Program-made: the position numbers and the translations under genes
Source of the DNA: an uncultured Flavobacteriales bacterium
Lineage (GTDB): Bacteria; Bacteroidota; Bacteroidia; Flavobacteriales_D; Sanyastnellaceae
Direction: 5' to 3'
NCBI GenBank assembly: GCA_938084585.1
Contig: CALKFF010000033.1
Coordinates: 1-64,000 of the forward strand
DNA length: 64,000 nucleotides
Notes under the pieces: generated by a model
Seen by the model: only the letters and a program-made list of their open reading frames with translations
Databases searched by the model: none
What the model was told of the DNA's origin: nothing
Shown here: in pieces, positions 27,744 through 37,052 of the stretch
Layout of the letters: every line of letters begins with the position of its first letter
How positions within the stretch are numbered: the first letter of the stretch is position 1

Positions 27744-27751
27744 CAAAAGTA
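27744..27751 (-). promoter_or_regulatory. -7 element (TACTTTTG) of murQ promoter with a normal leader
   Basis: TACTTTTG then AAGGAGACCCCTGACC-ATG; 24 nt from start of element to ATG, in contrast to the 12-nt class. Confidence 0.5.
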
Positions 27752-27767
27752 CTGTGCAGCGACAAGG

Positions 27768-28544
27768 TCAAACCCCCGCTTCGGCCCAAAATTCCCAAGC
27801 CTTGTCGGCCTGCAACCTGAGCATGTCTTGGCCATTGAGCACCACCGCGCCTTGCGCTTGTGCCTCGCGAAGCAGCCGCGTTTTCGGGGGGGAATACACC
27901 AAGTCCACCACGAGGTGTCCCGCGCCCAAGTTGGAGGTGGGGAAGTCCACCATGTGCTCGGTGTTGGGGGACATGCCCACCGGGGTGCAATGCACCACCA
28001 ACAAGTGGTGCTGGATCAGCGCAGGGTTGAGTTCGTCGTAACCGATCACAGGCGCGCCGGCATGCAGTTTGCCTTCCGAGCTTTGGCCTGACCTGGAGAC
28101 CGCCACCACGTCAATGCCCAAGTCTTGCAAAGCCCAAATGACCGCGGATGCACTGCCACCGGTGCCCAACACCAACGCCCGCTCGTGGGTGTTTTTCAAG
28201 AAAGGCTGGATGGAACGTCTGAACCCCCACGCGTCGGTGTTGTGCCCCACCCATCCTTCTGGCGTGCGCACCAACGTGTTGACCGCGCCAATTTGGGCGG
28301 CCTCAGGCCCCAAGCTGTGGAGGAACGGCAGCACGGCAGACTTGTGCGGAACGGTGACGTTCAATCCCACCACGTCGGGGTTGTCCTGGGACCAGGCTGG
28401 AAATGAAGAGATGTCGGGAAGGTCGAACGCCTCGTAGCTCAGGTCGTGTCGCCCGAGTCGTTCAAAGCGCGCGGCAAACAACTTGGGGCTTTGCGAATGG
28501 CCGACAGGGTGGCCGATCAATCCAAGTCGCTTGACGCCAATCAC
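27768..28544 (-). CDS. aroE: Shikimate dehydrogenase
   Basis: KRLGLIGHPVGHSQSPKLF, VVGLNVTVPHKSAVLPFL, AVNTLVRTPEGWVGHNTDAWGF, VLGTGGSASAVIWAL; GTG start at 28544 2 nt after upstream stop. Confidence 0.93.
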   Translation of the reverse strand: MIGVKRLGLIGHPVGHSQSPKLFAARFERLGRHDLSYEAFDLPDISSFPAWSQDNPDVVGLNVTVPHKSAVLPFLHSLGPEAAQIGAVNTLVRTPEGWVGHNTDAWGFRRSIQPFLKNTHERALVLGTGGSASAVIWALQDLGIDVVAVSRSGQSSEGKLHAGAPVIGYDELNPALIQHHLLVVHCTPVGMSPNTEHMVDFPTSNLGAGHLVVDLVYSPPKTRLLREAQAQGAVVLNGQDMLRLQADKAWEFWAEAGV

Positions 28545-28546
28545 GG

Positions 28547-29452
28547 TCAGGAAGCCTGCTTGTTCGCCTCGCCCCAACGGTGAATCCCCCACACCACGGC
28601 GGCCCCGAGGCACGTCCAAGCCGCAGCCGCCCAAACGTCCTCGGACGCTGGAGAGACGTTGACCAAAAGCCATTCCACGCGGCCGTCGCTGTGGGTGTAC
28701 AACGGGCGGACGCCTTCTTTCCAGGGCCACAATGCTTGAAGGGACCCCACCAAAAACCCGGTGAGGGTGGCGAGGGCAGGCCGTCTGTGGGTGGCGAGCA
28801 ACCATTTCAACCCTCGGCTGAAGGTGAGGAGCCCCAAGACGGCGCCCATGCCAAACGCCGCAATTTTGGCCACGTCGAAGCTTTTGATGGCCGACAGCAC
28901 CGGCGCATAAGCCCCGAGGATGAGCAACAAGAAGCTCCCTGAAATGCCGGGCAGCAACATGGCGCAAATGGCGAGCATGCCAGAGCCCATGAGCCACAAC
29001 GCAGAAGTGGATTGCACCAAAGGCGGGAGGGACGTGACGAACCCGGCCACGGCGCACCCCACAGCACCCCACACCCAAGCTTGCGCGTTCCAGGGGGACA
29101 AATGGCGCCCGACCAAGGGGACGGAGGCGGCCACGAGCCCTGTGAAAAAGGCGCGAAGCATGACGGGTTCGTGCTCCAGCAACCAGTGCAGGGGTGCGGC
29201 CAACGTGACCACGGCGGTGAGGATGCCCGCACCGAGGGCCAGCAGAAATGGGCCGTTGATGGCCTTCCAAGCCTGTTCGAACTCTCCACGTCGGACGCAT
29301 GCGAGCCCTTCGCCGCTGAGCGCCGAGAGGCTGTTCAGGAGCGGGTCGTAAATGCCGGCGATGAACGCGATGGTGCCTCCGCTGACCCCAGGAACGAGGT
29401 CGGCCATGCCCATGGCAAATCCCTTCAATGCGATTTGCCCGTGCTGGTTCAT
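28547..29452 (-). CDS. DUF368 membrane protein (candidate undecaprenyl-phosphate translocase family)
   Basis: LKGFAMGMADLVPGVSGGTIAFIAGIYD; polytopic. Confidence 0.9.
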   Translation of the reverse strand: MNQHGQIALKGFAMGMADLVPGVSGGTIAFIAGIYDPLLNSLSALSGEGLACVRRGEFEQAWKAINGPFLLALGAGILTAVVTLAAPLHWLLEHEPVMLRAFFTGLVAASVPLVGRHLSPWNAQAWVWGAVGCAVAGFVTSLPPLVQSTSALWLMGSGMLAICAMLLPGISGSFLLLILGAYAPVLSAIKSFDVAKIAAFGMGAVLGLLTFSRGLKWLLATHRRPALATLTGFLVGSLQALWPWKEGVRPLYTHSDGRVEWLLVNVSPASEDVWAAAAWTCLGAAVVWGIHRWGEANKQAS

Positions 29453-29766
29453 GCCACGTCCATATCAGGGGCAAACGTCACAGCCCAGGCCTTGATGCCG
29501 CCTTCCAAGTTGTGCACGTTGTCCATCCCAAGCTGGGTGGTGAGTGCCTGCGTGACCGCGGCAGAACGCGCACCGGAGCGGCAGTGAATCACCACAGGAT
29601 GATCCTTGGGCAAGTGCTCGACGTGGGCGGGGATGTCGGCCATCGGGATGTGCTTGCCGTCGATGTGGCTGACCTCCCGTTCGTACGGTTCACGAATGTC
29701 AATCAAGGTGTGCTCGACGTTGTCTTGGCGCCAAGCGTGCAATTGTTCAACCGAGATGGATTTCAT
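29449..29766 (-). CDS. Rhodanese-like domain protein
   Basis: TLIDIREPYEREVSHIDGKHIPMADIP...VVIHCRSGARSAAVTQAL; minus-strand TACCTTCG 13 nt upstream of ATG. Confidence 0.92.
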   Translation of the reverse strand: MKSISVEQLHAWRQDNVEHTLIDIREPYEREVSHIDGKHIPMADIPAHVEHLPKDHPVVIHCRSGARSAAVTQALTTQLGMDNVHNLEGGIKAWAVTFAPDMDVA

Positions 29767-29784
29767 GTCCGCGAAGGTAGCGGT

Positions 29785-30600
29785 TCAGTCGTCCTCGACT
29801 TCGGCGTCTTCTGGAATTTGGCGCACCCCTTCCGCCATCTCGGCGGGGAGGTGGTCAAAGAATGTGTCGCCACGCAATCCGAGGCGCAGGCACTCCAAGG
29901 GGATGACATCGTGGGGGCCGATGTTGCCCAAATTCACGTTGGCCCCGAATTGCTTGAGGAACCACACTTGCTGGGGCTTCTTGGGCGCTTCCCACAGGAT
30001 GTCCTCGAGCTGGACTTTGGCCAAGATGCGGCGCACCAAGGCGGTGTGGGCGGTGCCGTTGGGACGGTAGATGCCCACGTTGCCGCTTTCGCGGGCCTCG
30101 GCAATGACCTTCCAGCTGCCTGCAGCCAGCTCTTGTTCCATCATCGAAGTCCACTTGTTGGGGCTGATGAGGATGCCTGCTTCCTTGGAACCCACCTCGC
30201 TCAACACGCGGTAATTCTTGGCCAAGCGGCTGATCATCTCGCACTTCACTTGCTCGTCAATGACCATGGAGCCGTCGCTCACTTCCACCGTTTCCAACCC
30301 GAGGTCGTCCACAAAGCGCAGGTAGTCGTCGAGTTGATTCCGGACAAAAAAGGCTTCGAAGAGCGTGCCGCCAGGGTAGACCATCAGTCCGGCGTCGTGG
30401 TAGAGTTTGATCTTCTCCTTGACGTTTGGGGTGGCGATGGAGGTGCCAAATCCGAGCTTCAGCAAGTCGACTTTGTCGGCGTTGACCTCGAGGAAGTCTT
30501 CGGCTTGACGCAGGCTCAGGCCTTTGTCCATGACCATGGTCAAGCCCGATTCGCGGGGCTTCGCGGGGCGCTCCGGCAGATGCGTAAGGTTGTGGTTCAT
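29785..30600 (-). CDS. Phosphosulfolactate synthase (ComA) family protein
   Basis: RESGLTMVMDKGLSLRQAEDFLEVNADKVDLLKLGFGTSIATPN...VYPGGTLFEAFFVRNQLDDYL...GLETVEVSDGS. Confidence 0.87.
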   Translation of the reverse strand: MNHNLTHLPERPAKPRESGLTMVMDKGLSLRQAEDFLEVNADKVDLLKLGFGTSIATPNVKEKIKLYHDAGLMVYPGGTLFEAFFVRNQLDDYLRFVDDLGLETVEVSDGSMVIDEQVKCEMISRLAKNYRVLSEVGSKEAGILISPNKWTSMMEQELAAGSWKVIAEARESGNVGIYRPNGTAHTALVRRILAKVQLEDILWEAPKKPQQVWFLKQFGANVNLGNIGPHDVIPLECLRLGLRGDTFFDHLPAEMAEGVRQIPEDAEVEDD

Positions 30601-30603
30601 TGT

Positions 30604-32019
30604 TCAGGGTTTCATGCGCGTGTAGCGGCTGGCCACGCGCGGGTCGTCGAGCAAACCTGGGTAGGTTTCCAACAACCGGTTCATGCCGTCAAAATCTGCA
30701 AGGAGCAAATGGTCGAGCAAGCGCAAGGCCTCTCCATCCATCCGCAACGCGAACAGGCTGACGAATTGTTTGTACCCCAGCACTGTGGAGGTGGGTGGGA
30801 CGTGCTCGAAGGCATTGTCGAGCAAAATCAGTGCTTGTTCATGCGCCTCAAGTGCTTGCATGTTGTCCACGCGTTCCTCCCACGCTTCCACGTGTTTGGG
30901 GTTGCGCTCCAACAACTGCACCAGGCAGGTGTCCGCTTCTTCATGGCGCCCCATTTTCTTCAAAACGGTGGCCATCATCAGCAAGGTGTCTTCGTGGTGG
31001 GGGTTCTGCAGCAGGGCGGTGGCCATGTGTTCCAACGCGCCTTCCTGGTTCCCTTTCAAATCTTCCAGCACCCCGAGTCCCACATGGGCCTCCAAGAAGT
31101 GCGGGTCGAGTTCCAAACATTGGTGGTAGTACTCCGCCGCCTCCTCGAGGCTTCCCATGTGCTCCAAGCATTCCCCCATGTAGCAAAGCGTGCTGGGTTG
31201 GGGGGCGTCCACTTCAAGGGACTCTCGGTGCACTTCCAGGGCGTCGCCGTACTTCTCCATGGCCGTGAGCGCTTCCGCCTTTTGGTGGTACGCCGGCGCG
31301 AAGGCCCCTTCAATGGCGATGGCAAAGTCGTACGCATCCACAGCTTCCTTCAGTTTTCCGAGGCGCTGGTGGGCGTTGCCCAAGTTGTACCAAGCGGCAA
31401 AACTGTACGGGTGGTCGTCCAAGTAGCGGAGGTAGAAGTCTGCTGCTTCTTGGATGCGTCCTTCCTTGTCGTAGCAAAAGGCCAACTCGTACAGCGCGGT
31501 TTCGTTGCTCGGGTCGGCGTCCAAGGCGTCGTGCAAAATGCGGATCGCTTGCTTCCACTCGCCAAGGTTCTCGTGCTCCAACGCCACATCGATGTAGACG
31601 TCACGCTTGAGTTCCGCGTCTGCGAACGTGAGCACGGCGTTGAAGTGCTGAAGCGCGAGCTTGTGCTCGTGCATCTGGCTGTAAATGTTGGCGAGCGTGA
31701 GGTGGATCTCCTCGTTGTGCGGTTCAAACGACAACAAGTTCTTGAGCCGGGGGATCGCTTGAACGTGCTTGCCCGTGCTGGTCAGAATTTGGGCCTCACG
31801 AAGCTGGAGGGAGATGCTTTCAGGGTACAAGCCGATGGCGTGGTGGTGCACCTGTTGGGCTTTCCGAACCGAGCCTTTCTCCAAGAAATGCTCAATCAGC
31901 CACTCCAATTCATCGTGGTCGAAAAACTTGGATTCACCTGCTTTCATCATGGCTTCAAAAGCCTTGACCAGTGCGTGAAGTTGCTCTTCTTCTTGATGTC
32001 GACGTCCCTCGTCTTGCAT
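30604..32019 (-). CDS. Tetratricopeptide repeat protein
   Basis: Multiple 34-aa TPR units, e.g. AFCYDKEGRIQEAADFYLRYLDDHPYSFAAWYNLGNAHQRLGKLKEAVDAYDFAI; start moved to ATG 32019 (13 nt from TACTTTGA). Confidence 0.9.
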   Translation of the reverse strand: MQDEGRRHQEEEQLHALVKAFEAMMKAGESKFFDHDELEWLIEHFLEKGSVRKAQQVHHHAIGLYPESISLQLREAQILTSTGKHVQAIPRLKNLLSFEPHNEEIHLTLANIYSQMHEHKLALQHFNAVLTFADAELKRDVYIDVALEHENLGEWKQAIRILHDALDADPSNETALYELAFCYDKEGRIQEAADFYLRYLDDHPYSFAAWYNLGNAHQRLGKLKEAVDAYDFAIAIEGAFAPAYHQKAEALTAMEKYGDALEVHRESLEVDAPQPSTLCYMGECLEHMGSLEEAAEYYHQCLELDPHFLEAHVGLGVLEDLKGNQEGALEHMATALLQNPHHEDTLLMMATVLKKMGRHEEADTCLVQLLERNPKHVEAWEERVDNMQALEAHEQALILLDNAFEHVPPTSTVLGYKQFVSLFALRMDGEALRLLDHLLLADFDGMNRLLETYPGLLDDPRVASRYTRMKP

Positions 32020-32135
32020 GCCACTCAAAGTACAAGGCAAATGTCGGAAGAATCCTTCAGAACTGGTGGGCTTTTGAACATGGACCCAGGAAAAATGAAC
32101 ATCGGTGAGCTGGGCCCAAGAGTTACCTTGCGGCC

Positions 32136-33539
32136 ATGTTGATTGCGTCCATTTCAGGCATCCGCGGCACAGTAGGAGGCCAGGCAGGAGAGGGGTTGAG
32201 CCCCTCAGATGTGGTTCAATTCGCCAGCGGATATGGCGCTTGGATTCTTCAAAAGCACCCAACTTCCGAGCGCAAGCCGGTCGTGGTGGTGGGGCGCGAC
32301 GCCCGAATCAGTGGGCCGTGGGTCCGGGACATCGTGTGTGGGACCTTGAATGCGCAAGGCATCGACGTGATCGATTTGGGGCTGAGCACCACCCCCACAG
32401 TGGAATTGGCCGTGCCGGGGTTGGAGGCCGATGGAGGGTTGATTTTGACCGCCTCACACAACCCCAAACAATGGAACGCCTTGAAGTTGCTGAACGAGCA
32501 TGGCGAATTCCTGTCCAAGGATGCGGGGGAACGCGTGTTGGACTTGGCCAAGTCGACCTTGACGTTTGCCGACGTGGACGACACGGGCACCACCACCCAC
32601 GACGACACGTGGTTGCAGAAGCACGTGGACCACGTGTTGGGTTTGGCGCTCGTCGACCCCGACGCCATTCGTGCTGCTGGCTTGAAAGTGGCCGTGGATG
32701 CGGTGAACTCCTCTGGCGGGCTGGCGGTGCCCCTCCTTCTTGAGGCGCTCAATGTGGAGGTGGTGCCGGTGCATTGCGACCCCACAGGACATTTTGCCCA
32801 CAACCCTGAGCCCCTGCCCAAACACCTCGTGGATTTGACGGACGCCGTCACGGCCCAGTCCTGCGACTTGGGCATCAGCGTGGATCCTGACGTGGACAGG
32901 TTGTGTTTTGTGAGCGAGGACGGGAGCTTCTTCGGGGAAGAATACACCCTTGTGGCGGTGGCCGACCATGTGTTGGCCCACACCCCAGGACCGACGGTCA
33001 GCAATTTGAGCAGCACCAGGGCGCTTCGTGAAGTGAGTGCCCGCCACGGATGCGCTTACACCGCCGCGGCCGTGGGGGAGGTCAACGTCGTGGCCCAAAT
33101 GCGAGAAGTCGGCGCCATCCTCGGCGGCGAAGGCAACGGCGGGGTCATTTACCCCACGTCGCATGCCGGGCGGGACGCGTTGGTGGGCATTGGTTTGTTC
33201 TTGACGTTGCTGGTGTCAAAAGGCATGACGTGCAGCGCGCTGCGTGCCACCTACCCAGATTTCAGCATGGTCAAGGACAAGATGGACCTGCCTCCGGTGG
33301 ATGTGGACAAGGCACTTGCCGCCCTCCAGATGGAAGTCAAAGACGCCGAAGTGAACGACGTCGACGGGGTGAAGTTTGACTTGGAACACGGGTGGGTGCA
33401 TTTGCGCAAAAGCAACACCGAGCCGATCATTCGGATCTACGCAGAGGGCCCGACGCCGCAGGAGGCCCAGGCGCTTGTGGACAGGTTCAAAGGAGACTTG
33501 AAGCGTCACTTGGCGTCGTTGGAGGGACCTCAAGCGTAA
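32136..33539 (+). CDS. glmM: Phosphoglucosamine mutase / phosphohexomutase
   Basis: SGIRGTVGG, VVGRDARISGPWV, LTASHNPKQWNALKLLN, DPDVDRLCFV, GEGNGGVIYP, LRKSNTEPIIRIYAE. Confidence 0.9.
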   Translation: MLIASISGIRGTVGGQAGEGLSPSDVVQFASGYGAWILQKHPTSERKPVVVVGRDARISGPWVRDIVCGTLNAQGIDVIDLGLSTTPTVELAVPGLEADGGLILTASHNPKQWNALKLLNEHGEFLSKDAGERVLDLAKSTLTFADVDDTGTTTHDDTWLQKHVDHVLGLALVDPDAIRAAGLKVAVDAVNSSGGLAVPLLLEALNVEVVPVHCDPTGHFAHNPEPLPKHLVDLTDAVTAQSCDLGISVDPDVDRLCFVSEDGSFFGEEYTLVAVADHVLAHTPGPTVSNLSSTRALREVSARHGCAYTAAAVGEVNVVAQMREVGAILGGEGNGGVIYPTSHAGRDALVGIGLFLTLLVSKGMTCSALRATYPDFSMVKDKMDLPPVDVDKALAALQMEVKDAEVNDVDGVKFDLEHGWVHLRKSNTEPIIRIYAEGPTPQEAQALVDRFKGDLKRHLASLEGPQA

Positions 33540-33549
33540 ATTTGTCGGC

Positions 33550-34701
33550 ATGAGTGCCGCCTATTTGGACAACGCAGCCACGACCCCGGTCGCCCCTGAG
33601 GTGGCCGAGGCCATGTTGGACGTGTACCAACATGCGTTTGGCAATCCATCGTCGTCCCACGCCGTGGGCCGCAAGGCGAAGGCGCTCGTGGAAACCAGCC
33701 GCAGGGCCATTGCCGCGCGCCTCAAGTGTGCGCCGCGTTCCATTTGCTTCACTTCAGGGGGCACGGAAGCGGACAACCACGCGATCTCAGCCGCCGTGGG
33801 GTGCCTGGGCGTGACTCGCATTGTCACGTCGGCCGCAGAGCACAGCGCGGTGGTCAAGGCGTCTGCGTCCATGGAGGCCAAGGGTGTGGAGGTGGCCCAT
33901 GTGCGTCACCTGCCCTGCGGGGAAGTGGACATGGCCCATTTGCGCGAGTTGCTCGAGGACGCTTCGGCCAAAACGTTGGTGTCCCTGATGCATGCCAACA
34001 ACGAAGTCGGCGTGATGATCGACTTGCAAGCCGTGGGGAAGTTGTGCCGGACGCATGGGGCGTTGTTCCACAGCGACACCGTCCAAACGATGGGGCATTA
34101 CCCCATGGACCTGTCCAAGGTGGATATTGATTTTCTGGCGTGCAGCGCCCACAAATTTCACGGCCCCAAAGGTTCAGGATTCCTGTACACCAACCCTGAC
34201 TTGCGCATCGACGGCATGATTGTCGGTGGAGGCCAGGAGCGCGCCATGCGCGGTGGCACAGAGAACGTGGCGGGCATCGTGGGTTTGGCGAAGGCGTTTG
34301 AGCTCGCCTTCGTGCACATGGTGGAGCACGAGTCTCATGTGCGCGGGGTGAAGCAGCTCATGGTGGACGGGCTTCGTGCTCGCCTCCCAGAAGTGGTGTT
34401 CAACGGTCATTCTGACCAAGAGGACCGCTTGTACACGGTGCTCAACGTGAAATTTCCACCGCACCCCAACAGCGGGATGGCCACCTTCCTGCTCGACTTG
34501 GAAGGGGTGGCTTGCTCGGGCGGAAGCGCGTGTTCCAGCGGCGCAACCCAGGGCTCGCACGTGTTGCGTGCCCTCGGCTGCCAAGATCCTCAACGCGCCA
34601 GCGTCCGGTTCTCTTTTTCGAGGTACACGACGTCGGCAGACATTGACAAAGCCTTGGACGCCGTGGACAAAGTCTTTGCGCCCGTCCTCGTGGAGGGTTG
34701 A
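33550..34701 (+). CDS. Cysteine desulfurase (NifS/IscS-like)
   Basis: YLDNAATTPVAPEV, FTSGGTEADNHAI, HANNEVGVMIDLQAVG, SAHKFHGPKGSGFLY, CSGGSACSSG. Confidence 0.95.
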   Translation: MSAAYLDNAATTPVAPEVAEAMLDVYQHAFGNPSSSHAVGRKAKALVETSRRAIAARLKCAPRSICFTSGGTEADNHAISAAVGCLGVTRIVTSAAEHSAVVKASASMEAKGVEVAHVRHLPCGEVDMAHLRELLEDASAKTLVSLMHANNEVGVMIDLQAVGKLCRTHGALFHSDTVQTMGHYPMDLSKVDIDFLACSAHKFHGPKGSGFLYTNPDLRIDGMIVGGGQERAMRGGTENVAGIVGLAKAFELAFVHMVEHESHVRGVKQLMVDGLRARLPEVVFNGHSDQEDRLYTVLNVKFPPHPNSGMATFLLDLEGVACSGGSACSSGATQGSHVLRALGCQDPQRASVRFSFSRYTTSADIDKALDAVDKVFAPVLVEG

Positions 34702-34722
34702 TTGGGCCTGTACCTTCGGGGC

Positions 34723-36270
34723 ATGCTGGGCAACCGCATTTTTCATCGGCTGATTGGGGTCCGGATGCCCCGTTTGTTGTGGGCGCAACATCGCCCAGCG
34801 GACGCGCAGCGCGGCGTGTTTTTGGGATTGATTCACGGATTGGCCTCCACCGAGTACGGCCGTGCCCATGGCGTCCATCACCTGTCCGACGTCTCCCGCC
34901 GGAAGGATTTTGTCCGTGCCTTGCCCGTGGTCAAATACGACGACCTGAAGCCTTGGATAGAACGGGCCATGGCAGGGGAGGAGAATGTCCTTTGGCCAGG
35001 AGATACCAAGTGGTTTGCCCAAAGTTCAGGCACCACCACCGACCAGTTCAAGTGGTTGCCTGTCACGCGGGATGCGCTCCAGCGTGGTCACTATCGGGGC
35101 GGCAAGGATTTGTTGGCCCAGTATTGTGCCCAAGTTCCGGAGGCCCAGTTGTACCAGGGCAAGCATTTGATCCTTGGTGGGTCCAGCGCGTTGGTGCACG
35201 ACGGCCACCATGCTGTCAAAGGAGACCTGAGTGCCATCATTGTCAACCATCTCCCGCCTTGGTGCGAGGCCCGAAGAACCCCAGACAAATCCATCGCGTT
35301 GATGGACGACTGGACGTCCAAGGTGGATGCCATCGCGGATGCCACGATGACGGAGGACGTGCGGATTTTGGCGGGGGTTCCCAGTTGGATGGCCTTGGTC
35401 TGCCAGCGGGTTTTGGAGAAAAGCGGAAAGTCGAACCTGTGGGAAGTGTGGCCCAATTTGTGGTTGTACATGCACGGTGGGGTGGGCTTTGCGCCTTACC
35501 GGAGGACCTTCGAGTCACTGCTGCCTCCGCTCAAGGGAGGTCGGGGCATTCACTACCTGGAGACTTACAACGCTTCCGAAGGATTTTTTGCCTTCCAGGA
35601 CGATCTTGAGCGGGACGACATGGCCTTGCTGATGGACCACGGGATTTACTACGAGTTTGTCCCCATGTCGGAATTGGACAAGGATGAGCCGGCGGCTTTG
35701 GAATTTCGAGAAGTGGGGGAGGGCCAAACCTACGCGCTTGTCGTTTCCACCAACGCCGGCGTTTGGCGCTTGATGGTGGGGGATCTGGTCACAATCACCT
35801 CCAAAGTTCCCCTGCGCGTGCAAGTGGTCGGCAGGGTGACCTCGCACCTCAATGTGGTTGGGGAGGAGTTGATGGCGCAGAATGCCGACCGGGCTTGGGC
35901 GGAAGTAGCCAAGGCCCTGAACACGGAGGTGTACAACTTCACCGGGGCGCCGCGGTTCGACGACGCTGGCAAGCCCGTCGCCCACCGCTGGGTGGTGGAG
36001 TTCCAGCCTGGACGTACCGTGCCGCCTGCGGCGCAATTGTCTGCTGAATTGGATCGGTGGTTGAAAGCCGTCAATGGCGATTACCAAGCCAAGCGGACAG
36101 ACAACCTCATCTTGGAGGCGCCACAAGTTGATGTGGTGCCTGAAGGTTCGTTTGACCGATGGCTGGCCGAGCGCGGTCGCCTGGGAGGGCAGCACAAGGT
36201 GCCCAGGCTCGATGCGTCTGGGGCGATGTTGGAAGGGGTGCTTGCCTGCGCCTCAGCGTCCGCGGAATAG
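34723..36270 (+). CDS. GH3 auxin-responsive-promoter family protein (acyl-adenylate ligase fold)
   Basis: FAQSSGTTTDQFKWLPVTRDALQ, YNASEGFFAFQ, YALVVSTNAGVWRLMVGDLV, HLNVVGEELM; ATG 12 nt after TACCTTCG. Confidence 0.9.
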   Translation: MLGNRIFHRLIGVRMPRLLWAQHRPADAQRGVFLGLIHGLASTEYGRAHGVHHLSDVSRRKDFVRALPVVKYDDLKPWIERAMAGEENVLWPGDTKWFAQSSGTTTDQFKWLPVTRDALQRGHYRGGKDLLAQYCAQVPEAQLYQGKHLILGGSSALVHDGHHAVKGDLSAIIVNHLPPWCEARRTPDKSIALMDDWTSKVDAIADATMTEDVRILAGVPSWMALVCQRVLEKSGKSNLWEVWPNLWLYMHGGVGFAPYRRTFESLLPPLKGGRGIHYLETYNASEGFFAFQDDLERDDMALLMDHGIYYEFVPMSELDKDEPAALEFREVGEGQTYALVVSTNAGVWRLMVGDLVTITSKVPLRVQVVGRVTSHLNVVGEELMAQNADRAWAEVAKALNTEVYNFTGAPRFDDAGKPVAHRWVVEFQPGRTVPPAAQLSAELDRWLKAVNGDYQAKRTDNLILEAPQVDVVPEGSFDRWLAERGRLGGQHKVPRLDASGAMLEGVLACASASAE

Positions 36271-36359
36271 TTATCCCCAACCTGTTGACGGGCCTTGGAA
36301 GGGCGTGTGGTCCGACCTACTTTGGTCGTTCAATTTTCGTTTCATTTCGATCCCTTCCC

Positions 36360-36977
36360 ATGCATCTCGCCGTCGCAGGAAACATTGGCTCAGGAAAGAC
36401 CACGTTGACCACGTTGTTGGCCAAGCACTACCGCTACACCCCCCACTTTGAAGAGGTGGACAACAACCCCTACCTCAACGACTTCTACAAGGACATGACC
36501 CGTTGGTCGTTCAACTTGCAGGTGTACTTCCTTCGGAGTCGCTTCTCTCAATTGATTGAGATGAAGAAGAAAGGCAAGCCCATCATCCAAGACCGAACCA
36601 TTTACGAGGACGCCAACATTTTCGCGCCCAACTTGCAGGCCATGGGGTTGATGACGACCCGGGACTTTGAGAATTACCTCTCGCTGTTTGAGTTGATGGA
36701 GGAGTTTGTCACGCCTCCGGATTTGCTCGTGTACTTGCGTGCCTCGGTGCCGACCTTGGTCTCCCAGATTCAGAAGCGTGGTCGAGATTACGAAGAGGCC
36801 ATTCGCCTCGATTACCTCAACCGCCTCAATGAACGGTACGAAGCTTGGATCAGCACCTACACCAAAGGCGAGCTGCTCATCGTGGACGTTGACGACAGCA
36901 ATTTCCACGAGAGCAAGGAGGACTTGGGCAAGATCATCACAAGCATCGACGGCAAGCTCAACAACCTGTTCAGCTGA
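36360..36977 (+). CDS. Deoxynucleoside kinase
   Basis: MHLAVAGNIGSGKTTLTTLLAKHY, QDRTIYEDANIFAPNL, YLRASVPTLVSQIQKRGRDYE. Confidence 0.93.
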   Translation: MHLAVAGNIGSGKTTLTTLLAKHYRYTPHFEEVDNNPYLNDFYKDMTRWSFNLQVYFLRSRFSQLIEMKKKGKPIIQDRTIYEDANIFAPNLQAMGLMTTRDFENYLSLFELMEEFVTPPDLLVYLRASVPTLVSQIQKRGRDYEEAIRLDYLNRLNERYEAWISTYTKGELLIVDVDDSNFHESKEDLGKIITSIDGKLNNLFS

Positions 36978-37002
36978 AGAAGTCCCCTCAAGTTGATGAC
37001 AC

Positions 37003-37034
37003 AAAAAAGGCCTGCTCATCGAGCAGGCCTTTTT
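37003..37034. terminator. Bidirectional rho-independent terminator
   Basis: AAAAAAGGCCTGCTC-ATC-GAGCAGGCCTTTTT between convergent genes. Confidence 0.92.
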
Positions 37035-37052
37035 CATGGAAAGTTGTTTCAA

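Noticed and set aside
27727-27751. AAGGAG upstream of murQ as evidence for general Shine-Dalgarno use
   Set aside because: Isolated instance; most start regions in the window have no SD and often no room for one.
29428-32142. 904-aa + strand ORF over the rhodanese / ComA-like / TPR genes
   Set aside because: Antisense to three well-supported minus-strand genes; no domain signature.
36319-36360. CTACTTTGG upstream of the deoxynucleoside kinase as a member of the 12-nt promoter class
   Set aside because: Does not fit TAnnTTTG register and lies about 40 nt from the ATG; not counted.
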